Positions 52,511-60,198 of a stretch of 64,000 nucleotides of DNA are shown here, piece after piece. Made by a program: the position numbers and the translations under genes. Position 1 is the stretch's first letter. Each line of letters opens with the position of its first letter. Location of the stretch: positions 1 through 64,000 of the forward strand of contig NZ_SWBP01000004.1 of the NCBI RefSeq assembly GCF_005116455.1, given 5' to 3'. Under the pieces are notes generated by a model. That model saw nothing but the letters and a program-made list of their open reading frames with translations. It searched no databases and was not told the origin of the DNA. The stretch comes from Pedobacter cryophilus (GTDB taxonomy: Bacteria > Bacteroidota > Bacteroidia > Sphingobacteriales > Sphingobacteriaceae).

Positions 52511-52652
52511 TAGTCCGATTCTATTAACCTTATCGGGGTGAAATGTTGGTATTTTGCACCAATCCGAGTGAGGTAAACTGAGGAGGCTGCAATACCCCAT
52601 AGCCCCATTTTTTAGTGGAGCGAGTAGTAATTCATCCCGATAGCTTAGGACA
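52511..52652 (+). ncRNA. unidentified structured RNA candidate between rplQ and rpsF
   Basis: TATCGGGGTGAA (52531-52542) pairs fully with TTCATCCCGATA (52631-52642) apart from one G-T pair, closing an 88-base interior. GTCC and GGAC (52513, 52648) can extend it. Inside are TTGGT/ACCAA, an alternative GGTATT/AATACC pairing and GCCCCA/TGGAGC. No reading frame spans it. It lies upstream of the rpsF promoter, so it is not simply the rpsF leader. I could not match it to a known RNA. Confidence 0.5.
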
Positions 52653-52688
52653 GGCTGGCATAATCTATGAAAAAGCTTTTCTAATCTC

Positions 52689-52719
52689 TTGTATTACAAA
52701 TAAATATTCTCTACTTTTG
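52689..52719 (+). promoter_or_regulatory. promoter of the rpsF-rpsR-rplI operon
   Basis: TTG (52689-52691), 20 bases, TACTTTTG (52712-52719), followed by CAGTCCCGC. It is a good Bacteroidota promoter, 43 bases before the rpsF start. Confidence 0.75.
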
Positions 52720-52761
52720 CAGTCCCGCAAAAAGCGGTAAATTAAAAACAAATAGTAAGAA

Positions 52762-53118
52762 ATGAATCAATACGAAACCACTATCATTCTTACCCCACTG
52801 TTATCAGAAGAAGTTGCTAAAGAAGTAATTGCAAAATTCTCTAAGTTACTTACTGATAATGGAGCCGAAATTGTTATGGAAGACAATTGGGGTTTGAAAA
52901 AACTGGCGTACCTGATTGAGAAAAAATCAACAGCGTACTTTCACTTAACTGAGTTTAAAGCTTCAGGAGAGGTTATCGGCAAATTAGAAATCGAATTAAA
53001 ACGTGATGAGCGTGTAATGAGATTTTTAACAATTAGTTTAAATAAGCATGCTGTTGCGTACAATGACAAAAAACGTGGTGGTGCTTTTAACAAAAAGAAA
53101 ACTGAGGTAGCAAACTAA
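52762..53118 (+). CDS. rpsF: 30S ribosomal protein S6
   Basis: 118 residues, '[20 protein letters not shown]' and '[20 protein letters not shown]'; standard bS6. It pairs with S18 on the platform. In a Flavobacterium ribosome structure S6, S18 and S21 were reported to hold the anti-Shine-Dalgarno sequence, explaining why this phylum rarely uses such sites. Its stop overlaps the rpsR start. Confidence 0.97.
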   Translation: MNQYETTIILTPLLSEEVAKEVIAKFSKLLTDNGAEIVMEDNWGLKKLAYLIEKKSTAYFHLTEFKASGEVIGKLEIELKRDERVMRFLTISLNKHAVAYNDKKRGGAFNKKKTEVAN

Positions 53119-53381
53119 TGGCACAAGATCAAATCCAGTATGTTACTGCTCCCAAGGTGGAGGACAACAGAAAAAAGTATTGCCGTTTTAAGAAAAACGG
53201 AATTAAATACATTGACTATAAAGACGCAAATTTTTTATTGAAATTCATTAACGATCAAGGTAAGATTTTACCAAGAAGATTAACTGGTACTTCTTTAAAA
53301 TACCAACGTAAAGTAGCGCAGGCGGTTAAAAGAGCTCGTCATATAGGCATATTGCCATTTGTAACTGATGGTTTAAAATAA
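53118..53381 (+). CDS. rpsR: 30S ribosomal protein S18
   Basis: 87 residues with '[20 protein letters not shown]' and '[20 protein letters not shown]'. It is bS18, the partner of S6. One-base overlap with rpsF means they are made together. Confidence 0.97.
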   Translation: MAQDQIQYVTAPKVEDNRKKYCRFKKNGIKYIDYKDANFLLKFINDQGKILPRRLTGTSLKYQRKVAQAVKRARHIGILPFVTDGLK

Positions 53382-53395
53382 GGGAGGCTACAAAC

Positions 53396-53839
53396 ATGCA
53401 AGTAATATTAACACAAGATGTAAAAAACCTGGGAGAGAAAGACGATGTTGTTTCTGTAAAACCTGGTTTTGGCCGTAATTATTTAATTCCTCAGGGTCAT
53501 GCTATTTTAGCAACTGAGTCGGCAAGAAAAGTTTTAGCTGAGAACATTAAACAAGCTCAGTTTAAACAAGAAAAAATAAAGAAGGATGCTGATGCTATTG
53601 CAGCAAGATTAGTTGATGTTAAATTAACTATTGGTGCTAAAGCAGGTGAAAGCGGTAAAATATTTGGTGCTGTTAACACTATTCAAGTGTCTGACGCATT
53701 AAAGAAATTAGGCTTTGAAGTAGACAGAAGAAGAATTACTTTTGAAACTGATGTGAAGTTTGTTGGTGATTATATTGCTAACTTAAACCTACACAAAGAA
53801 GTGAAAGTACAAGTTCCTTTTGCTGTAGTTGCTGAGTAA
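53396..53839 (+). CDS. rplI: 50S ribosomal protein L9
   Basis: 147 residues: N-terminal domain 'MQVILTQDVKNLGEKDDVVS', the long connecting helix and a C-terminal domain from about 75. Only this gene of the operon has a strong Shine-Dalgarno-like GGGAGG (53382-53387) eight bases before its ATG. bL9 reaches towards the next ribosome and affects frame keeping. A terminator follows. Confidence 0.97.
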   Translation: MQVILTQDVKNLGEKDDVVSVKPGFGRNYLIPQGHAILATESARKVLAENIKQAQFKQEKIKKDADAIAARLVDVKLTIGAKAGESGKIFGAVNTIQVSDALKKLGFEVDRRRITFETDVKFVGDYIANLNLHKEVKVQVPFAVVAE

Positions 53840-53865
53840 GCTTTATCAAATTCTTAATAAAATTT

Positions 53866-53900
53866 AAATGCTTTCTGAATTTCAGAAAGCATTTTTTATT
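53866..53900 (+). terminator. intrinsic terminator after rplI
   Basis: AAATGCTTTCTGA pairs perfectly with TCAGAAAGCATTT around a 3-base loop, followed by a T run. Confidence 0.9.
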
Positions 53901-53910
53901 TTAGAGTATT

Positions 53911-54633
53911 ATGTCATTAAAGAAACCGAGAAGAACTAGTTCTAAATTTTCCGTCAAAAAAATAGCTAGACTTTTGTTTAAGGCCATGCTATGGTTTTTT
54001 GGTGTCACTATTTTTTGGGTGTTGCTCTATAAATTTATCAATCCACCGATTACATTTTTAATGGTAGAAAGGGGTTTTGAAAGAAAAGCTGATGGAAAGG
54101 AGTGGAAGCTAGAGAGAAAATGGAGAGATTTTGATGAGCTATCTTTTAATTTAAAAAAAGCAGCTTTAGCCGGAGAAGACTCCAGATTTATGACTCATTA
54201 CGGTTTTGATTTAGAAGCGATAGGAAAAGCATACGAGAAAAATAAGCAAGGAAAAAAGATAAGAGGGGGAAGTACCATTAGTCAGCAAACAGCTAAAAAT
54301 GTGTTTTTATGGCCTCGACGATCTTACGTAAGAAAGGCATTTGAAGCGTACTTTACAATTTTAATAGAATTGCTGTGGAGCAAAGAAAGAATTTTAGAGG
54401 TTTATTTAAATGTGATTGAAACAGGCGACGGAATTTATGGAATGGAAAAAGCATGTCAAAAATATTATGGTAAATCGGCTGAAAATTTAACTAAAGGTGA
54501 AGCTGCTTTATTAATAGCTGTATTGCCTAATCCAATTAGATGGACACCAGCAAAGCCAACGGCCTACATTTATCACAAACAATCTCTCATACTTAGAAAT
54601 ATGAGGAATTTAAAGGGACTAAAGTTTAACTAG
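53911..54633 (+). CDS. mtgA: monofunctional peptidoglycan transglycosylase
   Basis: 240 residues with a membrane anchor (about 21-41) and a GT51 domain: 'AGEDSRFMTHYGFD' with catalytic Glu89, 'RGGSTISQQTAKNVFLW', 'KERILEVYLNVIETGDGIYG' and 'GEAALLIAVLPNP'. There is no transpeptidase domain. It polymerises lipid II glycan strands on the outer face of the inner membrane. The end overlaps the convergent gene by eight bases. Confidence 0.94.
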   Translation: MSLKKPRRTSSKFSVKKIARLLFKAMLWFFGVTIFWVLLYKFINPPITFLMVERGFERKADGKEWKLERKWRDFDELSFNLKKAALAGEDSRFMTHYGFDLEAIGKAYEKNKQGKKIRGGSTISQQTAKNVFLWPRRSYVRKAFEAYFTILIELLWSKERILEVYLNVIETGDGIYGMEKACQKYYGKSAENLTKGEAALLIAVLPNPIRWTPAKPTAYIYHKQSLILRNMRNLKGLKFN

Positions 54634-55108
54634 CTTCTTCTAATTTAAAAATTTTAGAGTGCCAGCTCTCTTTAAATGGAATTTCCCAGTTGTTTTGGTA
54701 GTCTTTATAATTAAGAACTAAATTGTTGAAAACTATGGTTTCGCTATTTATTTGTTTCTTTTCTATGAGTGCCTCAAATTCTGCTCTTGAAGCAGAGTAA
54801 ACACTTTCTTTATCTTTCCAGGCAATATGAAATCTGTCAAATAAATTGATGTTGAATTTTTGCTCCATCTCTTTCATCAAATGAACCGATTTGTCTATTG
54901 AGCAACCACTAGCACCAGCCTGATTTTCATCTACAATTAAAACAATAAAACGATTATATTTTATTTCATAAGATGCTTTTAGCTGCTGATTATGAGCCGA
55001 CCAAGTATTTGTGAAATCTAATAACAAAGTATCTAAAACATTTAATTCGCTATTATTAAATTCTTTATTAGATTGGTAAACCCAAACTCTTGAATTTTCG
55101 TTCATCAT
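54626..55108 (-). CDS. conserved Bacteroidota protein of unknown function
   Basis: 160 residues. The sequence 'RVWVYQSNKEFNNSELNVLD' and 'IKYNRFIVLIVDENQAGASG' with 'CSIDKSVHLMKEMEQKF' marks a family that databases often label 'ABC transporter ATPase', but there is no Walker A, Walker B or signature motif, so that label is wrong. The conserved Cys-Ser-Ile-Asp and the Asp-Arg-Phe-x-Ile segment could be functional. A start three bases further in (second Met) is also possible. It stands alone on the minus strand. Confidence 0.8.
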   Translation of the reverse strand: MMNENSRVWVYQSNKEFNNSELNVLDTLLLDFTNTWSAHNQQLKASYEIKYNRFIVLIVDENQAGASGCSIDKSVHLMKEMEQKFNINLFDRFHIAWKDKESVYSASRAEFEALIEKKQINSETIVFNNLVLNYKDYQNNWEIPFKESWHSKIFKLEEAS

Positions 55109-55192
55109 AATTCAAAATTAGGTAATTTTTAAATTTGTGGCAATCTGTAGAATGTCATTCTTGTAGATTTTAATTATTTTTATTCTGAAATT

Positions 55193-55894
55193 ATGAGTAC
55201 GTCAATAGAAAGTATAGATATTAAAGTGTTAGAAGAAAAGATTTTGTCTTTAGAAGAGCACTGCCGGTTTTTACAAGAAATTGTAGATTGCGTACCCGCT
55301 AACATATATATTACCGAATTAGATAAAGGCGTTGTTTGGTGTAATAAGACTAATGAAGAAACTTTAGGTTATACCATTGATGAAATTAAAAAGATGGGCG
55401 GTTTAAATTACTTGTACCAAGTGGTTCATCCTGATGATTATAATGTTCCTGATCAAAGTATTGAACATTTTAATCACCATGCTGATAAGCAATATGGAGG
55501 TGTTTTTAGATGTAAGCATAAAGATACCGGACTTTATAAATGGTTTATAGGCTGGGGAAAAGTAATAAGTAACACCAATCAAGGAGAACTGCCTATTAGG
55601 ATATTGAACGTAGATGTTGATTTGAGCCCTCAGATGGATACAGATATTCAATTGAGGGCTATTCTTGCAGAAAACTTAAAGCTTCAGCATCAGCTTATTT
55701 TAGATGCTTTAAGTAAAAGAGAAATTGAGGTGCTGACAAAAATATGCAAAGGCTTATCTTCTAAAGAAATTGCAGAAGAACTTTTCTTAAGTAAGCATAC
55801 TATTGAGACCCACCGTAAAAATGTTCAAAAAAAGTTAAAAATTAAGAATATGGCTGCTTTAGTTTTGTTTTGTAAAGAAACCGGACTGGTTTGA
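55193..55894 (+). CDS. PAS domain LuxR-type transcriptional regulator
   Basis: 233 residues. A coiled start (8-30) leads to a PAS fold (about 24-145: 'CVPANIYITELDKGVVWCNK', 'MGGLNYLYQVVHPDDY', 'GGVFRCKHKDTGLYKWFIGW') and a LuxR/GerE helix-turn-helix (about 165-228: 'LSKREIEVLTKICKGLSSKE' and 'LFLSKHTIETHRKNVQKKL'). It lacks a receiver domain, so it would sense a ligand or redox state directly. Targets are unknown; two unrecognised small genes follow on the same strand. Confidence 0.88.
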   Translation: MSTSIESIDIKVLEEKILSLEEHCRFLQEIVDCVPANIYITELDKGVVWCNKTNEETLGYTIDEIKKMGGLNYLYQVVHPDDYNVPDQSIEHFNHHADKQYGGVFRCKHKDTGLYKWFIGWGKVISNTNQGELPIRILNVDVDLSPQMDTDIQLRAILAENLKLQHQLILDALSKREIEVLTKICKGLSSKEIAEELFLSKHTIETHRKNVQKKLKIKNMAALVLFCKETGLV

Positions 55895-55959
55895 TATAAA
55901 AGCAGCAGTTTTTTGAGTGAGTTTATAATAGGATAAATATGTTAGAGTTATTTTAAGGC

Positions 55960-56427
55960 ATGAATTTTCTCTTTGGCTATATTTTTATAATTTATCTTTT
56001 AATAGGATTTAACATAAATTATGATGCCTCTTCTTTTGATTCTTCCAGAAAGATTTTTTTAGAGACTTACCAGCAATACCAAGCCGAGAAAGAGCTAGGT
56101 ATAAAAAAGTTTAATTTAGATATAACTAATTCGGGCTTTGTAAGGTATAAGAGAACAGGAATAAATAATAAGGCTGAATATTTTGCTGTAAGGTTAGATA
56201 AAATTCAGGATGTTAATTATTTAGGAGATGAACTTGCTGGATGGTTGATTTTTAAGTGTGAAAGCGAATCGGTTATTTATCAAACCTACAACGATAAAAA
56301 TGGGAATATTGATGAAATGACCAATGAGATTAGGTTTCCGGTAAAAATCATTAAAATTGAAAACATAAATAATTGGGTAAGAAATTTCAAGGAAATGAAA
56401 ACAGACTTTATAAATACCGATAAATAG
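55960..56427 (+). CDS. hypothetical protein with an N-terminal membrane segment
   Basis: 155 residues. Residues 3-19 are hydrophobic and could be a signal anchor or an uncleaved signal. The remainder is hydrophilic with 'FLETYQQYQAEKELGIKKFN' and repeated short strand patterns; no motif or family is recognised. It follows the PAS-LuxR gene by 65 bases, possibly under its control. No good start signal other than the ATG is visible. Confidence 0.6.
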   Translation: MNFLFGYIFIIYLLIGFNINYDASSFDSSRKIFLETYQQYQAEKELGIKKFNLDITNSGFVRYKRTGINNKAEYFAVRLDKIQDVNYLGDELAGWLIFKCESESVIYQTYNDKNGNIDEMTNEIRFPVKIIKIENINNWVRNFKEMKTDFINTDK

Positions 56428-56476
56428 GTATTGGTATGCAAAAGTAAAATTCATAACTTAGAAATTCGAAAACGAG

Positions 56477-56719
56477 ATGTTGCGGATGAAGAATAAAAAA
56501 GCAAATTATTTAATATTTATGCTCACTGTTTTGGTACTACATACTATTGTGTTGAGTTTCTGGCTTTCTAAGGAAGTAAATAAAACTTCTTTAAATGTTG
56601 GAAAAAGAAATAATTCAGTAAAATTATACCGTCAGGTTTTACCAGCAATGCAGCTTAGTACAGACAGCCTTCTACCAAAAGAAAATCCTCTTTTTACTAG
56701 TAAAACAACCCTTAAATAA
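56477..56719 (+). CDS. hypothetical single-span membrane protein
   Basis: 80 residues. One membrane span (about 11-30) follows a basic start; an alternative start at Met4 would remove three residues. The rest is polar ('LYRQVLPAMQLSTDSLLPKE') with no recognised motif. It is convergent with the response regulator gene, and a two-way terminator separates them. Confidence 0.55.
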   Translation: MLRMKNKKANYLIFMLTVLVLHTIVLSFWLSKEVNKTSLNVGKRNNSVKLYRQVLPAMQLSTDSLLPKENPLFTSKTTLK

Positions 56720-56728
56720 TAAAAAAAC

Positions 56729-56782
56729 TGGCACACATTAAATCTTTAAAGATTTTTTTCAATAGAGATTTAATGTATGCCT
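56729..56782. terminator. two-way terminator with nested hairpins
   Basis: The outer arms GGCACACATTAAATCT and AGATTTAATGTATGCC pair at 15 of 16 positions; on the minus strand they are followed by AGTTTTTTT. Nested inside is AAATCTTTAAAGATTT followed by T5 on the plus strand. The two stems share bases and so exclude each other. Confidence 0.75.
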
Positions 56783-56787
56783 TTCCA

Positions 56788-57417
56788 TTATTTAATATTT
56801 TGTTCGAGAGCCATTTTCACCAATTCAGCTGTATTTTTTACTGATAGCTTTTGTAAAATGTTTTTCCGGTGAGTGTCTATAGTATAGGTGGATAGAAAAA
56901 GCTTATCGGCTATTTTTTGGTTGGTTAAGCCCTCCACAATTAAATTCACAACTTCAATTTCTCTTTTAGATAGTTTATGCTTGTTGATGAAATCATCTTT
57001 AAATAATTTATCTGAAATCGGCTTTTTAATATTTAAATGGTCGAAATTATAAACGCCATCATATACCTCTTTAATTGTACTAATTAATATTTCGGGTTCA
57101 GTATCTTTTAATAAATAAGCATCTATTCCAATATCAATACATTCTCTAAGTAAGCTATCTTCGGCGTACATAGAAAGTATCATTCGTTTGGTTTTTATCT
57201 GATCTTCTTTTAATTTTTGGAGTGTAGATTTGCCATCAAAAGAAGGCATATTGAGATCTATTAACACAATATCAGCACTGTTATTTTTAAGATAATCTAT
57301 CATAGATCTACCATCATTAAAAACTGCTTTCACATTTAAATTCTCATCTTCAGAAAGAATACTGGCTAAACCTTGGGCAAAAAGTTTATGGTCGTCAACA
57401 ATTACAATATCTATCAT
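56788..57417 (-). CDS. NarL/FixJ-type response regulator
   Basis: 209 residues. Receiver domain with acidic pair Asp8-Asp9, phosphorylation site Asp54 ('VLIDLNMPSF'), Ser82 and Lys104; LuxR-type helix-turn-helix from about 145 ('LSKREIEVVNLIVEGLTNQK', 'LFLSTYTIDTHRKNILQKL'). All phosphotransfer residues are in place, so it is likely active. No sensor kinase is adjacent; the PAS-only protein at 55193 has a similar DNA-binding domain and might compete for or share targets. Confidence 0.93.
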   Translation of the reverse strand: MIDIVIVDDHKLFAQGLASILSEDENLNVKAVFNDGRSMIDYLKNNSADIVLIDLNMPSFDGKSTLQKLKEDQIKTKRMILSMYAEDSLLRECIDIGIDAYLLKDTEPEILISTIKEVYDGVYNFDHLNIKKPISDKLFKDDFINKHKLSKREIEVVNLIVEGLTNQKIADKLFLSTYTIDTHRKNILQKLSVKNTAELVKMALEQNIK

Positions 57418-57489
57418 ATTAAATTATACAACATAAATAAGATGTGTATTTTAACTGATGAAAGTAAACAATATTTATTAGAACCTAAA

Positions 57490-58305
57490 TTATAGCCCAT
57501 TTACCTTAGCAGATATTTCGGCAATGTCTAGCACTTCTATTTCTTGTTCTTTATTAAAATGCTTAACGCCATCGTTAATCATGGTCATGCAAAAAGGACA
57601 GCCTACAGCTACAACATCAGCTTTAGCTTGTAAAATATCATCCATTCTTTCAATGTTTACATCTTTTTTTCCTTTTTCTGGTTCTTTAAACATTTGACCA
57701 CCACCGGCACCACAACATAAACCGTTAGATTTACAGCGTTTAAGTTCTACTAAATCAGCATCTAAAATTTCTAATGCTTTACGCGGAGCTTCATAAACGC
57801 CATTTCCTCTGCCTAAATAACAAGGATCATGAAAAGTGATTTTCTTTCCTTTAAAATCGCCTCCTTCTGCTTTTAATTTTCCAGATTCAATTAACTCTTG
57901 AATTAATTGGGTATGATGTATCACCTCATAATTACCGCCCAATTCTGGATATTCATTTTTTAAAGTATTGAAACAATGAGGACAAGCCGTTACAATTTTT
58001 TTGATTTCGTAAGCATCTAAAACCTGGATGTTTGACATGGCTTGCATTTGGAAAAGAAACTCGTTTCCAGCTCTTTTTGCAGGATCACCGGTACAACTTT
58101 CTTCGGTTCCTAAAACCGCAAATTTGATGCCCACATGGTGAAGTATTTTAGCGAAAGCTCTAGTAATACGTTGTGCTCTTTCATCATAACTTCCGGCACA
58201 ACCCACCCAAAAAAGAATTTCGGGTTTCTCTCCAGCAGCCATCATTTCTGCCATTGTAGGGATTTTTATTGTGGTGTTCATTGGTTCAATAGTATTTGCG
58301 TTCAT
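57490..58305 (-). CDS. CCG-domain (Fe-S)-binding oxidoreductase subunit
   Basis: 271 residues with two cysteine-rich CCG domains: 'WVGCAGSYDERAQRI' with 'TACPHCFNTLKNEYP', and 'FHDPCYLGRGNGVYEAPR' with 'LCCGAGGGQMF' and 'VGCPFCMTM'. This pattern is found in HdrB, GlpC and LutA-like subunits that bind unusual Fe-S clusters and pass electrons. It forms a pair with the membrane Fe-S protein just upstream, separated by 121 bases that hold a family 1 repeat. The electron donor and acceptor are not evident; in Bacteroidota this pair is thought to serve quinone-linked electron transfer. Confidence 0.88.
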   Translation of the reverse strand: MNANTIEPMNTTIKIPTMAEMMAAGEKPEILFWVGCAGSYDERAQRITRAFAKILHHVGIKFAVLGTEESCTGDPAKRAGNEFLFQMQAMSNIQVLDAYEIKKIVTACPHCFNTLKNEYPELGGNYEVIHHTQLIQELIESGKLKAEGGDFKGKKITFHDPCYLGRGNGVYEAPRKALEILDADLVELKRCKSNGLCCGAGGGQMFKEPEKGKKDVNIERMDDILQAKADVVAVGCPFCMTMINDGVKHFNKEQEIEVLDIAEISAKVNGL

Positions 58306-58330
58306 GTGTGTTCAATTTTTTGTTAGGTGC

Positions 58331-58421
58331 TGCGTTAACGATTGCAGCGGTATCCTTTTTTGTCCTTCGGCTTTGCGTAGGGTGACAAAAAAGATTTAGC
58401 GGAAAGCGTGTTAAAACGCCC
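58331..58421 (-). repeat. dispersed structured intergenic repeat, family 1, copy C
   Basis: On the minus strand: GGGCGTTTTAACACGC, TTTCCGCTAAATC, hairpin TTTTTTGTC/GACAAAAAA enclosing CACCCTACGCAAAGCCG, then GGATACCGCTGCAATC and GTTAACGCA. It sits inside a two-gene Fe-S unit and runs in its direction. Confidence 0.8.
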
Positions 58422-58426
58422 TAATT

Positions 58427-59725
58427 TTAATCTTTGTTAGCCCAATTTAATCTATCAGCCGGAGAATATTTCCAAGGGGCACCATTGTTTTCTACGTTAG
58501 AAAACATGGCGTTTAAGCTACCTGTTACATTAGATTCTTCCATTACGGCATATCTTCTTAAATCAACGATAATAGAAAGAGGATCTATGTTTACCGGACA
58601 GGCCTCTGTACAAGCATTACAGGTGGTACAAGCCCAAATTTCCTCTCGGGTGATATAATCATCTAATAAAGATTTTCCGTCGTCATATCCTTTGCCATGT
58701 TTATCAGTGTTTTTTCCTACTTCTTCTAAACGATCTCGGGTATCCATCATTATTTTTCTGGGCGATAAAAGCTTACCAGTTTGGTTGGCCGGGCAAACTG
58801 AAGTACACCTGCCACATTCTGTACAGGTATAAGCATTCATTAATTGCACCCAGTTTAAATCTTGAACATCTTTTGCGCCAAATCTGCCAATTTCTGTAGC
58901 TGCAGGAGGGGTGAAAGATGGATCTAGCATTGCTTTTACCTCATTGGTTACGCTGGTCATGTTGTTAAATCTGCCTTTTGCGTTAAGGTTGCTATACCAG
59001 GTATTTGGAAAAGCTAATATGATGTGGAAATGCTTAGAGAAAGGTAAATAATTTAAGAAAGCCAATATGCCTAAAATATGAAACCACCAACAAGCTCTTT
59101 CAATGAATACTAAGCTTTCTGTGGAGTTGGGTAAAAGACCTAATAAGTATTGTGATACAGGGAAACTACCTGCTGTTAAGTAATGGCTATAGCCTGCCAA
59201 TTGAAGCTTATAATCTGCTGCGTTCATGGTTAAAAATGCACTCATCAGCAAAACTTCAATCACTAAAATATAAATAGCATCTGATTTTGGCCAAGCTGTC
59301 ATTTCTACGCCTGAAAATCTTTTTAAACCTAAAACTACTCTTCGGGCTAAAAAAACAATGACACCTACTAATACTAATAACGCTAATATTTCAAAGGAGG
59401 CGATTAAGAAACTGTAAAAACTGCCTAAAAAAGAAAATATACGGTGAGTACCAAAAACACCATCAATAATAATTTCTAAGACCTCTAAATTAATGATGAC
59501 GAAGCCCAAATAAACAAAAATGTGCATGATACCAGCAACTGGCCTTACCACCATTTTTGATTGCCCTAAAGCTACTTTAGCCATGGTTAACCATCTTTCT
59601 TTCGGTCTGTCAGAGCGGTTGGTATCTTTACCTAAGTTGATATTTCTTATTATTTTTTTTACCTGAATACTAAAAAGTATTACGGCAGTCAAAAGAGCTA
59701 TGGAGAAGATGATTTGCGCTATCAT
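58427..59725 (-). CDS. membrane-bound (Fe-S)-binding protein with two 4Fe-4S clusters
   Basis: 432 residues. The N-terminal 240 residues contain about five membrane spans in a NarI-like heme or quinone module. Two ferredoxin-type clusters follow: Cys301, 304, 307, 311 ('CTECGRCTSVCP') and Cys366, 369, 372, 376 ('CTTCNACTEACP'). The domain order resembles HdrE-HdrC and GlpC fusions. It likely links the quinone pool to the CCG-domain partner encoded downstream. The complete enzyme's substrate is unknown. Confidence 0.88.
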   Translation of the reverse strand: MIAQIIFSIALLTAVILFSIQVKKIIRNINLGKDTNRSDRPKERWLTMAKVALGQSKMVVRPVAGIMHIFVYLGFVIINLEVLEIIIDGVFGTHRIFSFLGSFYSFLIASFEILALLVLVGVIVFLARRVVLGLKRFSGVEMTAWPKSDAIYILVIEVLLMSAFLTMNAADYKLQLAGYSHYLTAGSFPVSQYLLGLLPNSTESLVFIERACWWFHILGILAFLNYLPFSKHFHIILAFPNTWYSNLNAKGRFNNMTSVTNEVKAMLDPSFTPPAATEIGRFGAKDVQDLNWVQLMNAYTCTECGRCTSVCPANQTGKLLSPRKIMMDTRDRLEEVGKNTDKHGKGYDDGKSLLDDYITREEIWACTTCNACTEACPVNIDPLSIIVDLRRYAVMEESNVTGSLNAMFSNVENNGAPWKYSPADRLNWANKD

Positions 59726-59910
59726 TCAATTTTAAATTGGTTTACAAGGCTAAGTTAAGGAATCCAACTAAATTAGCTTACTATGCTTGCATAATATTTT
59801 TATTTAGAATGATTTTATTAAAAATGATGATTTTAAGTTTCTGTAAATAAGCTTGATAGCTGTTTTGCATCAAAATACTTCATAATAATGCAAGGTTTTT
59901 TCAAAAAACA

Positions 59911-59941
59911 TTTGTGTTTTAATAAAAAGAGGCTACATTTG
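59911..59941 (+). promoter_or_regulatory. promoter of tRNA-Phe
   Basis: TTTG (59911-59914), 19 bases, TACATTTG (59934-59941), followed by CAATCCC. Full match to the Bacteroidota consensus, 36 bases before the tRNA. Confidence 0.8.
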
Positions 59942-59977
59942 CAATCCCTAACAATTACCAACAAGGGGAAAAAGAGC

Positions 59978-60053
59978 GGTGCCTTAGCTCAGTTGGTAGA
60001 GCAAAGGACTGAAAATCCTTGTGTCGCTGGTTCGATCCCAGCAGGCACCACCA
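59978..60053 (+). tRNA. tRNA-Phe (anticodon GAA)
   Basis: 76 bases: acceptor GGTGCCT pairs with AGGCACC, D arm GCTC/GAGC, anticodon stem AAGGA/TCCTT with loop CTGAAAA (GAA), T arm GCTGG/CCAGC with TTCGATC, and encoded CCA. Confidence 0.95.
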
Positions 60054-60062
60054 CTCAAAATT

Positions 60063-60094
60063 AAGCCTTACAGTAATGTGAGGCTTTTTTTTGC
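60063..60094 (+). terminator. intrinsic terminator after tRNA-Phe
   Basis: AAGCCTTACA pairs with TGTGAGGCTT (one G-T pair) around a 4-base loop, followed by a T run. Confidence 0.8.
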
Positions 60095-60198
60095 ATCTAA
60101 ATGTGGGTTGAAACCAGTATAAAGCGTTTTTAATCCTTTTCCGAGCGATTTCTATGAACAATGCACCAACTATTAATAATCTAGTTAATTACTCAAAT

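Noticed and set aside
52511-52652. Assigning the structured segment as SRP RNA, tmRNA, RNase P RNA or TPP riboswitch
   Set aside because: The signature segments of these RNAs (for example the SRP GGAA tetraloop helix, the tRNA-like ends of tmRNA, the RNase P core, the TPP CTGAGA box) were not found, and the length is wrong for RNase P.
54626-55108. Database label 'ABC transporter ATPase' for this family
   Set aside because: No Walker A, Walker B or signature motif is present and the size is wrong.
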